Source: Fibrobacteria bacterium
GTDB lineage: Bacteria; Fibrobacterota; Fibrobacteria; UBA11236
Assembly: GCA_017881725.1 (NCBI GenBank)
Contig: JADGQO010000098.1
Span: forward strand, 1-51,458
Direction: 5' to 3'
DNA length: 51,458 nt
The notes below the pieces were generated by a model that was not told the DNA's origin, searched no databases, and saw only the letters and a list, made by a program, of their open reading frames with translations. Of this stretch, positions 16,950-26,400 are shown piece after piece (within the stretch, counting starts at the first letter, position 1; each line of letters opens with the position of its first letter). The translations under genes were made by a program, and so were the position numbers.

Positions 16950-17825
16950 ATGAAATCAGAACGCGGAAAATTTGGAGCCAGCCTGGTCGCCGGAACCAGT
17001 ACCTATGCCGCCGATGCTCATGGTGCAACCCTAAGGCCATCGGGGTTGAATAATTGGGTGCTGAATCTCACCTTGAGCGGTCGGGGCCGCATCGGTTCGG
17101 GAACGACGCAATTTCTCGCGGAAGAAGGCGATGTTCTGCTGTTTCCTCCGCGCCTTCCCCATGATTATTCCCATGCCGCGAATACCGAGGAATGGATCCA
17201 TGCCTGGATTTACTTCAATCCGCCCAGCCATTTAGTGTCCCTGCTACGTTGGCCCGTTAGAAGCCAAGGGGTGCTGGGCTTTCCCCTGGCCGACCTTTCG
17301 GTGCGTTCCAAAGTGCGTCAAGCCATGGAAAAATGCATTGAAATGTTCCGCTCGCCACTAAAGCATCGGCTGCTTTTTTGCGGCAACTCCCTGGAAGAGG
17401 CGCTGCTCTGGTGCGATACCCAGAACCCGTTTTCGGGCGGCTCCGGCAACGATGAGCGCGTCGATCATGCCGTGGCCTTCATGATGAAGCATTTTGCCGA
17501 GGACTTGAGCGCCGAGTCCATCGCCCGTGAATGTCATTTGTCCACCTCGCGGTTCGCCCACCTGTTCCGGGAAACCACGGGGACGTCACCGCTGCGTTAC
17601 CTGGAGTCGCTGCGCATCTGGAAGGCGCAGGAGATGCTGATTGGTTCGTCGAAATCGATTAAGGAAATCAGCCTTACGGTGGGGTTTCAGGATCCCCTGT
17701 ATTTCTCCAAAGTGTTCCGGCGCAATCTGCAAACGGGGCCGCGGGCTTTTCGGAAGGAGTCCCGCGAAAGTCCGGTCGCGCGCGGGCTGGCGGCGCGTGG
17801 GAACGCGGGGAAGAGGAAGTATTGA
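16950..17825 (+). CDS. AraC-family transcriptional regulator
   Basis: 291 residues. N-terminal cupin-like ligand-binding domain (~15-110; LNLTLSGRGRI, EEGDVLLFPPRLPHDY, HAWIYF), C-terminal double helix-turn-helix (~170-275; AESIARECHLSTSRFAHLFRETTG and IKEISLTVGFQDPLYFSKVFRR, given in parts). The architecture is that of AraC/RhaS/XylS sugar regulators. It is divergent from the aldolase operon, with 120 bases between starts, and so most likely controls it in response to the substrate. The C-terminus has a basic tail (ARGNAGKRKY). Confidence 0.88.
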   Translation: MKSERGKFGASLVAGTSTYAADAHGATLRPSGLNNWVLNLTLSGRGRIGSGTTQFLAEEGDVLLFPPRLPHDYSHAANTEEWIHAWIYFNPPSHLVSLLRWPVRSQGVLGFPLADLSVRSKVRQAMEKCIEMFRSPLKHRLLFCGNSLEEALLWCDTQNPFSGGSGNDERVDHAVAFMMKHFAEDLSAESIARECHLSTSRFAHLFRETTGTSPLRYLESLRIWKAQEMLIGSSKSIKEISLTVGFQDPLYFSKVFRRNLQTGPRAFRKESRESPVARGLAARGNAGKRKY

Positions 17826-17890
17826 AAGTACTTTTCAGATGAACGAAGTTACGTAAAGGGATTTTTCCGGCGAGGGGTAGAGGGGAATCG

Positions 17891-20224
17891 ATGCATCAAC
17901 CTGATAAAAATGAAATCAGCCTGCTACTTGCGCAATTGGATGGCGAGGGGGCTTTTGCAACGCGCCGGACGGCCGACGCCGGTGAATTGTCTGTATCCGT
18001 GCGGGGATTCGGAAAACTCGCATGGCCCATCAAGGACACGATGGCCCGCAAGCTGTGCAAGTTGGCCCAACCCGCGCGGCATGGATTCAAGACCGAAACG
18101 CGCCTGGACAAACGCATCCGTGACACCTGGGAGATTGCCTCCGAATGTTTAACGCTTGGACCGGTATCGTGGACGAAAGCTCTGGAACGCCATCTCGATC
18201 GCTTGCGAAGGGATCTCGGATTGCCGGGAACCTGCCGACTGGTGGCGAAATTGCACAACCTCTTGATCTACACGCCCGGCCAGTTCTTCGCGACGCATCA
18301 GGATTCGGTAAAAAGCGAACGCATGGTCGGAACGCTGGTGGTGGTCCTGCCTTCGCGCTTCAGCGGGGGTGAATTGGTCATTGAGCATCGAGGCGAAAAG
18401 CTGCGCGCGGGAGGATCGGAAAAGGAGTTGACCCTGATTGCCTTTTACGCCGATTGCCACCATGAGTTGCGGCCGGTTAAAAGCGGCCATCGCTTGGCGT
18501 TGACGTTCAATCTGTCGGTAAAGGGGGACACGGCCCCGGGCGACTTAGCCGCCGAGCGCCTGAAGTCTTTATCCGATGCCGTGCAGGAGCATTTCCATCA
18601 GCCGCGATCGCCGCGCATGCCCGGTGGAACCCCGCCCAAATTACCACAAAAATTGGTCTATTTGCTGGACCATGAATATACCCAGCGTGACCTTTCCTGG
18701 AAGCGGTTGAAAAACGGGGATGCCCGTCGCGCCGCCGCGTTGAGGCATGCCGCAGAGGACCAAGACTGCGAAATTTTTTTGGCCCTGGCCGAGGTGCATG
18801 AAACCTGGTCCTGCGAGGAAGAGGACGATCGAGGGTACCGCAGGGGCGGGTATGGAGGATATGGGGACGACGACGATGAGGAGCCGGAGTCGGAGGACAG
18901 CGGCGGTTCCGACCTGGACCTGATCGAGTTGATCGATCACAACATTGAACTTAAACACTGGGTCGATGCCAAAGGCGGGAAATCGGAGGGTGTGGGCACG
19001 GTTGCGGGGGATGAGCTGTTCTACACCAAGCCGTCGAAAGAGTTCGATCCGTTTCGCTCGGAGCATGAAGGGTTCATGGGGAATTATGGAAACACGGCGG
19101 ATCGCTGGTACCACCGGGCCGCGATAGTCCTGTGGCCCCGACAACTCGCCTTCGCCATTCGCGCCGAACAGTCTCCGCGCTGGGCCGTTACGCAGGTTAC
19201 ATCGGCATTGAAAAGGGATGGGGTCCCAACGGCCATGGAATTACTTCGGCAAGTGTACCCGGTGTGGGAACAGGCCGTCAGGAAGGATCCGTCGCCTACC
19301 TTGCTTGGATCGACCCTGGCCTTGGCCGCGCGCATCGAAGACCACCGAGCCGCTGATACGCTTCTGCGGCCGTTTTCCTTGGCACAATTGACGCGCGGAA
19401 ATATCAAACGCATGGTTCAGGTTGTGCATGCCTACGGCCCTTCCTGGTCCGAGATCCTGTTCAACAACTGGCTGAAGGACAACCGGTTTCGATTTCATGA
19501 TTCAGTGGATACATGGATTGCCAAAGAACTGCCTTTCCTTTGCCAAGCGATTTGCGGGGATGGCGATCCGAAGCATCGTGTCTTGGCGAAGACGCTGTTG
19601 GCGGGGTTTTGGAAGCGGATTGAGAACGACCTCAAGGAAATCCCACGCTTCGGCCCGAAATCCCAAGCCGGCGAATCCGCGTTTGTTATCCCTCAACTCC
19701 TGGCCTTGCTGGACTGCGGCCGGATTACCGGAGACACGCGTTTTCAAAATCACATCGTCGAATTTTTGACTACCCGAAAACCGGTTTTACCGGAAGCGAT
19801 TTGGATTCAAATCCTGAGCGCCGCGGACAAACGCGGGGGCGACTCTCTGCGCGAACTGGGTTTGCAGCCGCTGGTAGCCTTGAGTGTGGCCAGGCTGACA
19901 GAACGATTGGACGAACCGTTGCGCGCCCCGGAGGATTGGTCCCTCACGGTATCCTTGGGATGCTCCTGTGATTTGTGCAAAAAGTTGGGTCGATTCCTAA
20001 AGGATACGCGTCAACGCCGCTTGGAATGGCCGCTCGCGAAGGACCATCGCCAACACGTCCACGGTAAAATTGATGCTCACGAACGTCCGGTTCTGCATAC
20101 GACGCGCCGGACGGGATCGCCGTTCACCTTGATTCTGGAAAAAACCCAGGAAGTTTTCTCCCGGGACTTGAAGTCCAGGAACACTTGGAAGACGGAGTTG
20201 AAGTGGCTGAAAGCGTTGGGTTGA
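17891..20224 (+). CDS. Large 2-oxoglutarate/Fe(II)-dependent dioxygenase
   Basis: 777 residues, far longer than a single dioxygenase domain. The N-terminal third carries the jelly-roll motifs: HxD at His136-Asp138 (FATHQDS), the distal His at 190/191, and Arg201 in SGHRLALTFNL for 2-oxoglutarate binding; the strand pattern is that of prolyl-4-hydroxylase-like enzymes. Residues ~305-345 are a low-complexity insert rich in Asp, Glu and Gly. The remaining ~430 residues look helical and match no domain I recognise; a CSCDLCKKLG motif near 695 could bind metal. Probable protein hydroxylase; target unknown. No signal peptide. It follows araC by 65 bases but its role in the sugar cluster is unclear. 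Confidence 0.75.
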   Translation: MHQPDKNEISLLLAQLDGEGAFATRRTADAGELSVSVRGFGKLAWPIKDTMARKLCKLAQPARHGFKTETRLDKRIRDTWEIASECLTLGPVSWTKALERHLDRLRRDLGLPGTCRLVAKLHNLLIYTPGQFFATHQDSVKSERMVGTLVVVLPSRFSGGELVIEHRGEKLRAGGSEKELTLIAFYADCHHELRPVKSGHRLALTFNLSVKGDTAPGDLAAERLKSLSDAVQEHFHQPRSPRMPGGTPPKLPQKLVYLLDHEYTQRDLSWKRLKNGDARRAAALRHAAEDQDCEIFLALAEVHETWSCEEEDDRGYRRGGYGGYGDDDDEEPESEDSGGSDLDLIELIDHNIELKHWVDAKGGKSEGVGTVAGDELFYTKPSKEFDPFRSEHEGFMGNYGNTADRWYHRAAIVLWPRQLAFAIRAEQSPRWAVTQVTSALKRDGVPTAMELLRQVYPVWEQAVRKDPSPTLLGSTLALAARIEDHRAADTLLRPFSLAQLTRGNIKRMVQVVHAYGPSWSEILFNNWLKDNRFRFHDSVDTWIAKELPFLCQAICGDGDPKHRVLAKTLLAGFWKRIENDLKEIPRFGPKSQAGESAFVIPQLLALLDCGRITGDTRFQNHIVEFLTTRKPVLPEAIWIQILSAADKRGGDSLRELGLQPLVALSVARLTERLDEPLRAPEDWSLTVSLGCSCDLCKKLGRFLKDTRQRRLEWPLAKDHRQHVHGKIDAHERPVLHTTRRTGSPFTLILEKTQEVFSRDLKSRNTWKTELKWLKALG

Positions 20225-20297
20225 GCGAGGCCCGATTTTGAAAAAGTTCATCGCACCATGCAGCCGCAATCATTCCACCCACGACAAGTCGGGTCGC

Positions 20298-21734
20298 CTA
20301 ATACCAAATCGTTTTTCCGGGGCCATGGATATCGGATTCTCCGACTACATAACAGCCATTGGAATCCACTTTTACCGGAATATTGACCGCACCCACGATG
20401 ATGCCCGGGCTCAGGAGAAGGCTGGCGCCGATAACCATATTATCTGGTCGAGAAGGGAGTGCAGGATCCGGAAAAAACTCCTTCCAACTCCAGATCAAGG
20501 TATCATTTATCGGATAGCCTTTTGAAATCTTGATCGAATCTTTAGTGGCGCTCCGGAATAGAGTTGAATTCTGGTTCCCAATCGCGTACCTCATGCTCCA
20601 TTTGAATACCGGACTATTAGTGGGACTTTCGGTCATGTCCAAAGCGAATTTCAATGTATCCCTGCATATCGGAGCGTTGATTTCTCCGCCGGCAAATTTC
20701 ATGGTGAATTTGGAATTCAAGAGCGTGGGTTTGGTAATTCGAACCGTAGCCGGTTGTTTGGACGCGGGACTTAGATTTCCTTCCAAATCCCGGGCGCGTA
20801 TCTGAATCGTCTCGTCAAAGGCGCTGTCCGAAATGTCTCCGAGCGCAAATCCATAGCTGAAGTCAAGGGTAAATGTAGTGTCCGCATTTCCGGTAGTCGC
20901 ATCCACATCCAAATCCCAGTTTTGGAGACGACCGCTTCTATCGGATGGATTGGTAAGCTGAATTAAATACCCTTTTAAATCCGCTACATGTACTGGACTC
21001 CAATTCAAAATCAGGCCGCCATGTACCGAATCATAGACGGCCGTGATGTTTTGCGGCGCTGGCGGTTGCAGGCTTAGGTCCCGCGCCAAATTTTTGGCTG
21101 GAAGCGAAGTCGTCGCCCCCGAAGCCACGACCACCGGGCTGTCGAAGGCTCCGGCGTAACCGTCAGCGAAATAATTCATGCGATAGGTTCCCTCGGGCAA
21201 ATTGGAGAGGAGAAAATTTCCCGTCGAATCCGTTACGGCCACATAGGTGGACCCTTGCAAGTAGCAGAAAACCAAGGCGATCCCTTGGTTGGATCCGGTA
21301 TCGACGACCCTACCCGCGATGGCTCCTGGCGCCCTTAGGGTATCGGTACCTAAATTTTGATCCAGCTCCAAATATTTGACTTTGGGAATCAATATCGCAC
21401 CTTGCCCCGGATCCTTTTCTCCATATATGTTATAGACCCCGACGTCGAGATTCACCAGCGAATATTTGCCGTCGCGATCGGTTTCGACCGAGACCGCTTG
21501 GACGCTGTCAATCCGTTTGGAAACGCCATTGGGCGCCTGGTTCACGGGCCAGGCTTTCACGTGAGCGCCGGGAACGGGATTGCCATGCGTATCCACCAAG
21601 GTACCGTATAGGCCTTGCCCCGTCGTGGTTTGCGTCGCGCTGCCTTCGCAGCCGCCCAACAGCGCGATGGCGGCCATTCCGAGTGCTGCGGTCAAAACGC
21701 CGGACCCGCGCAATGAAATTTTTCGCAAAAACAT
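20298..21734 (-). CDS. Lipoprotein with carboxypeptidase-regulatory-like and Fn3-like domains
   Basis: 478 residues. Lipoprotein signal with lipobox LLGGC. Two repeats of the carboxypeptidase-D regulatory fold: GLYGTLVDTHGNPVPGAHV...DRDGKYSL and GAIAGRVVDTGSNQGI...DSTGNFLLSNLPEGTYRM (given in parts). An Fn3-like stretch follows (PPAPQNITAVYDSVHGGLILNWSPV, then LKGYLIQ). The last third is unrecognised. It likely extends from the outer membrane as a surface or carbohydrate-related protein. It begins three bases after the decayed TIGR02147 regulator gene, copying the layout of the intact pair at 33562-35777; its Shine-Dalgarno lies in the 3' end of that pseudogene. Confidence 0.72.
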   Translation of the reverse strand: MFLRKISLRGSGVLTAALGMAAIALLGGCEGSATQTTTGQGLYGTLVDTHGNPVPGAHVKAWPVNQAPNGVSKRIDSVQAVSVETDRDGKYSLVNLDVGVYNIYGEKDPGQGAILIPKVKYLELDQNLGTDTLRAPGAIAGRVVDTGSNQGIALVFCYLQGSTYVAVTDSTGNFLLSNLPEGTYRMNYFADGYAGAFDSPVVVASGATTSLPAKNLARDLSLQPPAPQNITAVYDSVHGGLILNWSPVHVADLKGYLIQLTNPSDRSGRLQNWDLDVDATTGNADTTFTLDFSYGFALGDISDSAFDETIQIRARDLEGNLSPASKQPATVRITKPTLLNSKFTMKFAGGEINAPICRDTLKFALDMTESPTNSPVFKWSMRYAIGNQNSTLFRSATKDSIKISKGYPINDTLIWSWKEFFPDPALPSRPDNMVIGASLLLSPGIIVGAVNIPVKVDSNGCYVVGESDIHGPGKTIWY

Positions 21735-21737
21735 ATT

Positions 21738-22581
21738 TCACCTTTCTCCGGATTTTTCGGAGTCGCGGGTCAGTGGAAATAGTTGGATGTTCAGCTGCAT
21801 GACGCGATCGACCTTTTGGTCCTTTTCCGCCAGAACCAATACGCATTGCCGCAAAGCTTTGATCGCGGCCTTGACTTTTTCCACGCTTTCGGCGGACAGG
21901 GTCGCCGTGAGCGTGGATATGTCGCGCACTTCCTTGGGATGCCGATCGATTCCATGGCCAGTTTCATGGTTTCCGTTTGGAAGTTTTCCACGTGCAAGGT
22001 TTCGCCTAACCCGTCGGTAGTAATCAATGCCGCCGTTTGCTTGTAAAAACCGCCCGCATCCTTGGCAATCATTCCCAGCTTTTCCAAAAGTTGGATGGCT
22101 TTTTTCACTGCTTGCGCCGGCACGGGTGGATCGAGTTTGCGTCCCAGGGCCTTGTAATCGTCCTTGAAGGGAGTGTAGAAAAGGAGCTCGCGGAGAGCGG
22201 CATGGTACCATTTGCTGAAGTAGGCGTATTTTTCGGGTGAAATGACATTGAGGGAAATCCGGCTCAAGGAAAGCATTCTGGCATAATGCAGGTTTTTGAT
22301 TTCGAGGCTGCCCGCTTGATTGAAGTTCACCAAGTGCAGCATATACTCCTCATCCTGCTTGGTAAGCTCGAGCGCGCGGACGAGGCGCAGCGCGGCGGGG
22401 GCGGATAAGGATCTGCGACCCGCTAAAATGTCGCCGAAAGCGCTGGAGGATCCGTAGCCAGCTTTTTGCAGAAATAACGATGGGAAAATTTCGGATCGCT
22501 TTTTTTCTTTTCCTCATAACAGTCTTTGAGATACTGCCGGAAGTCCGTATATGTGGTAACGTCGGGTAAATTGGATTTCAT
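21738..22581 (-). pseudogene. TIGR02147-family regulator with two frameshifts
   Basis: Three pieces in successive frames make one TIGR02147 protein: the start TTYTDFRQYLKDCYEEKKK (22581 onward), a middle piece (FGDILAGRRSLSAPAALRL ... LEKLGMIAKDAGGFYKQTAAL) and the end (DRHPKEVRDISTLTATLS ... VMQLNIQLFPL). The first break is at a run of five A near 22465, where six would restore the frame; the second is near 21938, where one extra A would restore it. Both need a -1 shift. The paralogue at 34944 is intact and aligns well. Two independent indels favour a real pseudogene; sequencing error is possible. The first break resembles a slippery C AAA AAG but the second does not. Confidence 0.8.
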
Positions 22582-22626
22582 CGATCCTAAAACTAACGCC
22601 GGTCCAGCGCATGAAAACACGAAAAT

Positions 22627-22672
22627 AGCGGAAATCCGCTCTTTTGTTGCGAGCGTGGGATTCCTTGAATCC
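22627..22672. promoter_or_regulatory. Two inverted repeats upstream of the decayed regulator
   Basis: AGCGGA-AA-TCCGCT (22627-22640) and GGATTC-CTT-GAATCC (22658-22672) sit 46-91 bases upstream of the pseudogene start. They do not contain the GATTACAAA motif. Possible operators; the rest of the 22582-22871 gap shows nothing else. Confidence 0.3.
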
Positions 22673-22871
22673 GGTTATTTTCGACTAAAAGGGTCGATTT
22701 ATTTAGGCGTTGATCTACAAGCCCAAGGTGAACCTTACCGGGTGGAGGAACAGGGAAGATGGAAAGGATACCCGTTACACCCCTCCATGCGATGGCCGGT
22801 CTTCCAGGGCCGCAATGGGGATGACGCGCCTGACACTTAGGTTATCCATACCCCGCTTGGGAATACGCGAA

Positions 22872-23246
22872 TCAATTAAAGTGGACCAAATGCGAGTGTG
22901 AATTCGTCGTGGAAGATTGCACCGCCACGGCGGTCCCGGCCTTGATGTCGCCTATCTGGACGGCCGTCAAGGCGACGGTATGGGAATGCGACGCGCTTCC
23001 CTGGATGTCCAAGGTGATGCCCCCGCCGGCGTCGAGTTGCGCCTTTTTGATGATGGCGCGATGGGGCGCGGCATGGTTGTCGTCCACCGTGCCGGTCAAA
23101 TCCCCCGGTTGGGCCGCCGAGCCGGTCGTCGACTCCGAGCAGCCTTCGATGTGAATCAATGCGCCTGCCAACAATGCCGTGGCGCCGGCGCCGGTTAACG
23201 CGAGAAATTTCCGTCGCGCCATGCTATTCGGGAAATCCTGGGTCAT
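22872..23246 (-). CDS. Small Tat-exported protein with His-x-His motifs
   Basis: 124 residues. The N-terminus has a twin-arginine motif (ARRKFLALTGAGATALLAG) and then a Cys in IEGCSES, so it may be both Tat-exported and lipidated. The mature 90 residues contain two similar segments ending in HSHTVALTAVQI and NSHSHLVHF, the pattern of small His-rich envelope proteins of unknown function often seen with metal or redox enzymes. Twelve or so His/Ser positions could bind a metal. Not adjacent to any obvious partner; the lipoprotein pseudogene region lies upstream and the TPR gene downstream, both on the same strand. Confidence 0.65.
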   Translation of the reverse strand: MTQDFPNSMARRKFLALTGAGATALLAGALIHIEGCSESTTGSAAQPGDLTGTVDDNHAAPHRAIIKKAQLDAGGGITLDIQGSASHSHTVALTAVQIGDIKAGTAVAVQSSTTNSHSHLVHFN

Positions 23247-23400
23247 GGGTCGCTCCTGGTTGGTATGTGCCGGTTCAAAACTTTGAACCCTTGGTCGGGA
23301 TTTACCTTCGGGAAGAAAAGCCGGAGGAGCCCTTCAAGCCCAATAAATACGTTTATCCGCGCGCCGAAAGAACGGGTTCCTGCGTCATAAACGGATAGTT

Positions 23401-26400
23401 TTAGTACCCCTTAGGAAGCACGGTTTTATCGCCACCGAGGCGCTTATAGGAGTTGAAATATTCTTCGGCCTGTTTCTTCTGGTAGGATTTGTCCGCCGCC
23501 ACGCCCGCATAATAATAGGGCAGAGGCGCTTCCGGGCATAGGCTGAGCGCTTCCCGGCTATTGGAAACCAAGCCCGCTATATTCTCCAGCGCCATGTAGA
23601 CTTTAGCGTATTCCAAATGCAATTCGCAAGACCGGGGGTTCCGTACCAACGCTTCCTTCAGGAAGTCGCGCGCTTCATCCTTGTGCCCTTGGGCCATCAT
23701 GACCTCCGCCAGCGCCACAATCCCCTCGGCGTAATCCTCGTCGGATTCCAAACTCTTTTGAGCCCAATTTTCCGCGTCCTTAACCCGTCCCAGCTTCAAT
23801 CCCAACTCCGCCAATTCCGCCCATACTTCGGAGGATGAAAACATGTCTGCGGATTGCACCAGATAATCCGATGCCTCGGCGTCCTTTTTCTCGGCCAAGG
23901 CCGCTTCGGCCAATCCATGCAGCCCCAGGGAACGATCATATTTGGAAACATTTTGGACCAAGGCGAAGAAATACGCGCGTCCTTCATTCACTTGGCCGGA
24001 TTGCACCAGGATGAGTCCGCTATAATAAGCCGCTACGGCTAAGTCCGCCCGTTTCACCAACGCCTGCTTGAATTCATTCAATGCCAAGCTGAAATTCTTT
24101 TGCCCGTAATGCGCCAAGGCCAGATTGTAAAGGACGACTGCATTTTCCGGATCCTGTTTAGCCAAGCCTTGCAGTAGATCCGCCGCCTTGTCGCGCTCTT
24201 TCATCACGAGCAAGGCTTTGCCTAAACGCAATTTTACTTCCGGGTCGGATGCGAACGCGGAGGCGTCAATGAGATGTTTCACTTCCAGGGCTTTGCCCCT
24301 GTCGAGCATCGCATCGCTCAAAGAGGCCAAAGCGCGGGCGGACGGCTGGCGTTGCCAGACATCCCGCAGAATAGGCAGCGCGGCTTCCGGCTTGCCGACC
24401 AGGCGCAGGGCGTCGGCGTAGGTGATTCGGCCCGGTACGGTGAGTCGCGCGCGCAGCGGTTCCAACAATTCCACCACCGATTCCGCGTCTCCGCGCCGTG
24501 CGAAGATTTCCGCCAGGCCTTGTGAATATTCGATTTTGTCCGGCGCGTCCTGGAGGGCTTGGGTGTAAAGTTCCTCGGCCTTTTCCAAATTGCCCTTCGA
24601 CAAGTTCAGTTCGGCGAGCCAGGAGCATGCCTCGTCATTCTCGGGCTGCGCGATCACCAAATCTTCCAAGGCAGCAGCCGCTTTGTCCAAGGATCCTGCT
24701 TCGCGATGCAAACGTGACAATCCGTGCAAAGTATACGGGGTCCGATCCCCCAGCGCGTAGGCTTTGTCCCAGGCGGCCAGAGCCTCGGCTTGGCGTCCGG
24801 GCGCGCCTTCCAGAGCTTCACCGTAATGGCCCCAAACTTCGGGGTCCTTGTCGCGCGCAACGATGACGCGCGCATACAATTGCGCGGCCTGGGGATATTT
24901 TCCGTCCTTCATCAGCAGCTCCGCCAATCCCAGGCAGGCTTCCGCGTTGGACGAATCCAGTCGCACCATATCGGCCAAGGCCGGCCGCAATTCCGCCGTG
25001 AGTCCGAGGTTTCGGGTCATTTCCAAACGCGCCGCCGCCGCGGCCTTGTCCGCCGGATCCAGGCTAAGCGCGCGTTTATAATCTTCCAGCGCCGTCTTGC
25101 CGTCGCCTTTCGCCGCCAGGCAGTCGCCCAGCAGCCGCCAGGCTTTCGTCAACACGGAGCCCTTTTCGACGGATTGATCGAGGCCCGTTTTTAACATGGC
25201 TTCGGCCGAACCGAAATCGCGGTTTTCCGCTAGCCACATTCCCGTGTACAGGTTGGCTTTTTTGTTTTTCGGATCCCGTTCCAAAATCATTCCGTAAAGC
25301 TCCACGGCTTTCGCAGCTTGACCTTGGGCCGCATACTCTTCGGTCATCGAGTGGAGGAGATCCAACAACGCTCCGGCATAGGCGGGATCCTTGGGCTTCA
25401 ATTCGTCGGCGCGGATCAGGAGTTCCAATGCCTTGTCCTTGTTCTTGGCTTGCAAATAGGCTTGCCCGGTATGGAATGCCAAGGCTGCGTCGGTGGGAGA
25501 AAGCATCACTTGATGCTCCAAGGCGTCGGCCGTCTTGGCCGGATTTTTCAATTGGTTGTAAGCGTCCGCGAGCAATTGCCAAGGGCGAGCCGCCCCCGGT
25601 TCGGCCCCGGACCACCGTTCCATCCAAGTTACGGCCTCGGCGGGTTTGCCCAGTGACATCGCCAATTCGGATCCATTTTGCAAGGCCGTTAAATCGTTGC
25701 CGTCCCGTTCGAGAATTTGCTTGTACAACTCCAAGGCGCGCGGATTTTTTCCCAGGGCCACGGCCAAGGCCTGTTGGATGGGTGATTCTGCCGGAAAGCT
25801 CCGATTTCCGATTTCCAGAATCTCGACCAGGAACGGCGATTTGTTGGCGTCGGAGTAGAGGTAGGCTTTATCGAAAGCTTGGCGCAAATCGATCATGGAG
25901 TTGGAACCCGCCCCGTTCTTGGCTGTTGCGGCATCGGCCAATTCGCGCCGATAAACCAAATTGTCGCGGAAGGCCTTATTGGCCGGGGCTTTTTTGTTTT
26001 CATAGGCCAACAGTTCCGCCAGTGGCGTCAACAGTTCCCGATCCTTCAGGGACTCGTCGGCCAAGGCTTTTTCATAGGGAACCATGTGCGGCATATCGTA
26101 ACGCCGGTAATACTCCTTGGCCAGGATCACCCGGCCGCGATGGTAAAGAGGATGGGCTTTGACCAGCCGTTCGAGTTCCTCCGTGGCGCCGACGAATTTG
26201 AACTGCAGCTCCGCCAATTGGAAGGAGTATTCCGGATCCGCGCCTTTGATTTGGACCAGTAACCGCAAGGCGTTTTCCAGGCTCGCGGTGTCGCGCTTGC
26301 CCTGCGCCAGCCGATGCATGGATTTCAGCGCCTCCGCGTCGCCGTTGTTCCGCGCCGTCCATTGGCCATACTGGTCGATGGCGCCGACGGTGTCGCGCGC

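Noticed and set aside
22455..22475. Programmed frameshift as explanation for the broken regulator
   Set aside because: Only the first break resembles a slippery site; a second break without one makes decay more likely.
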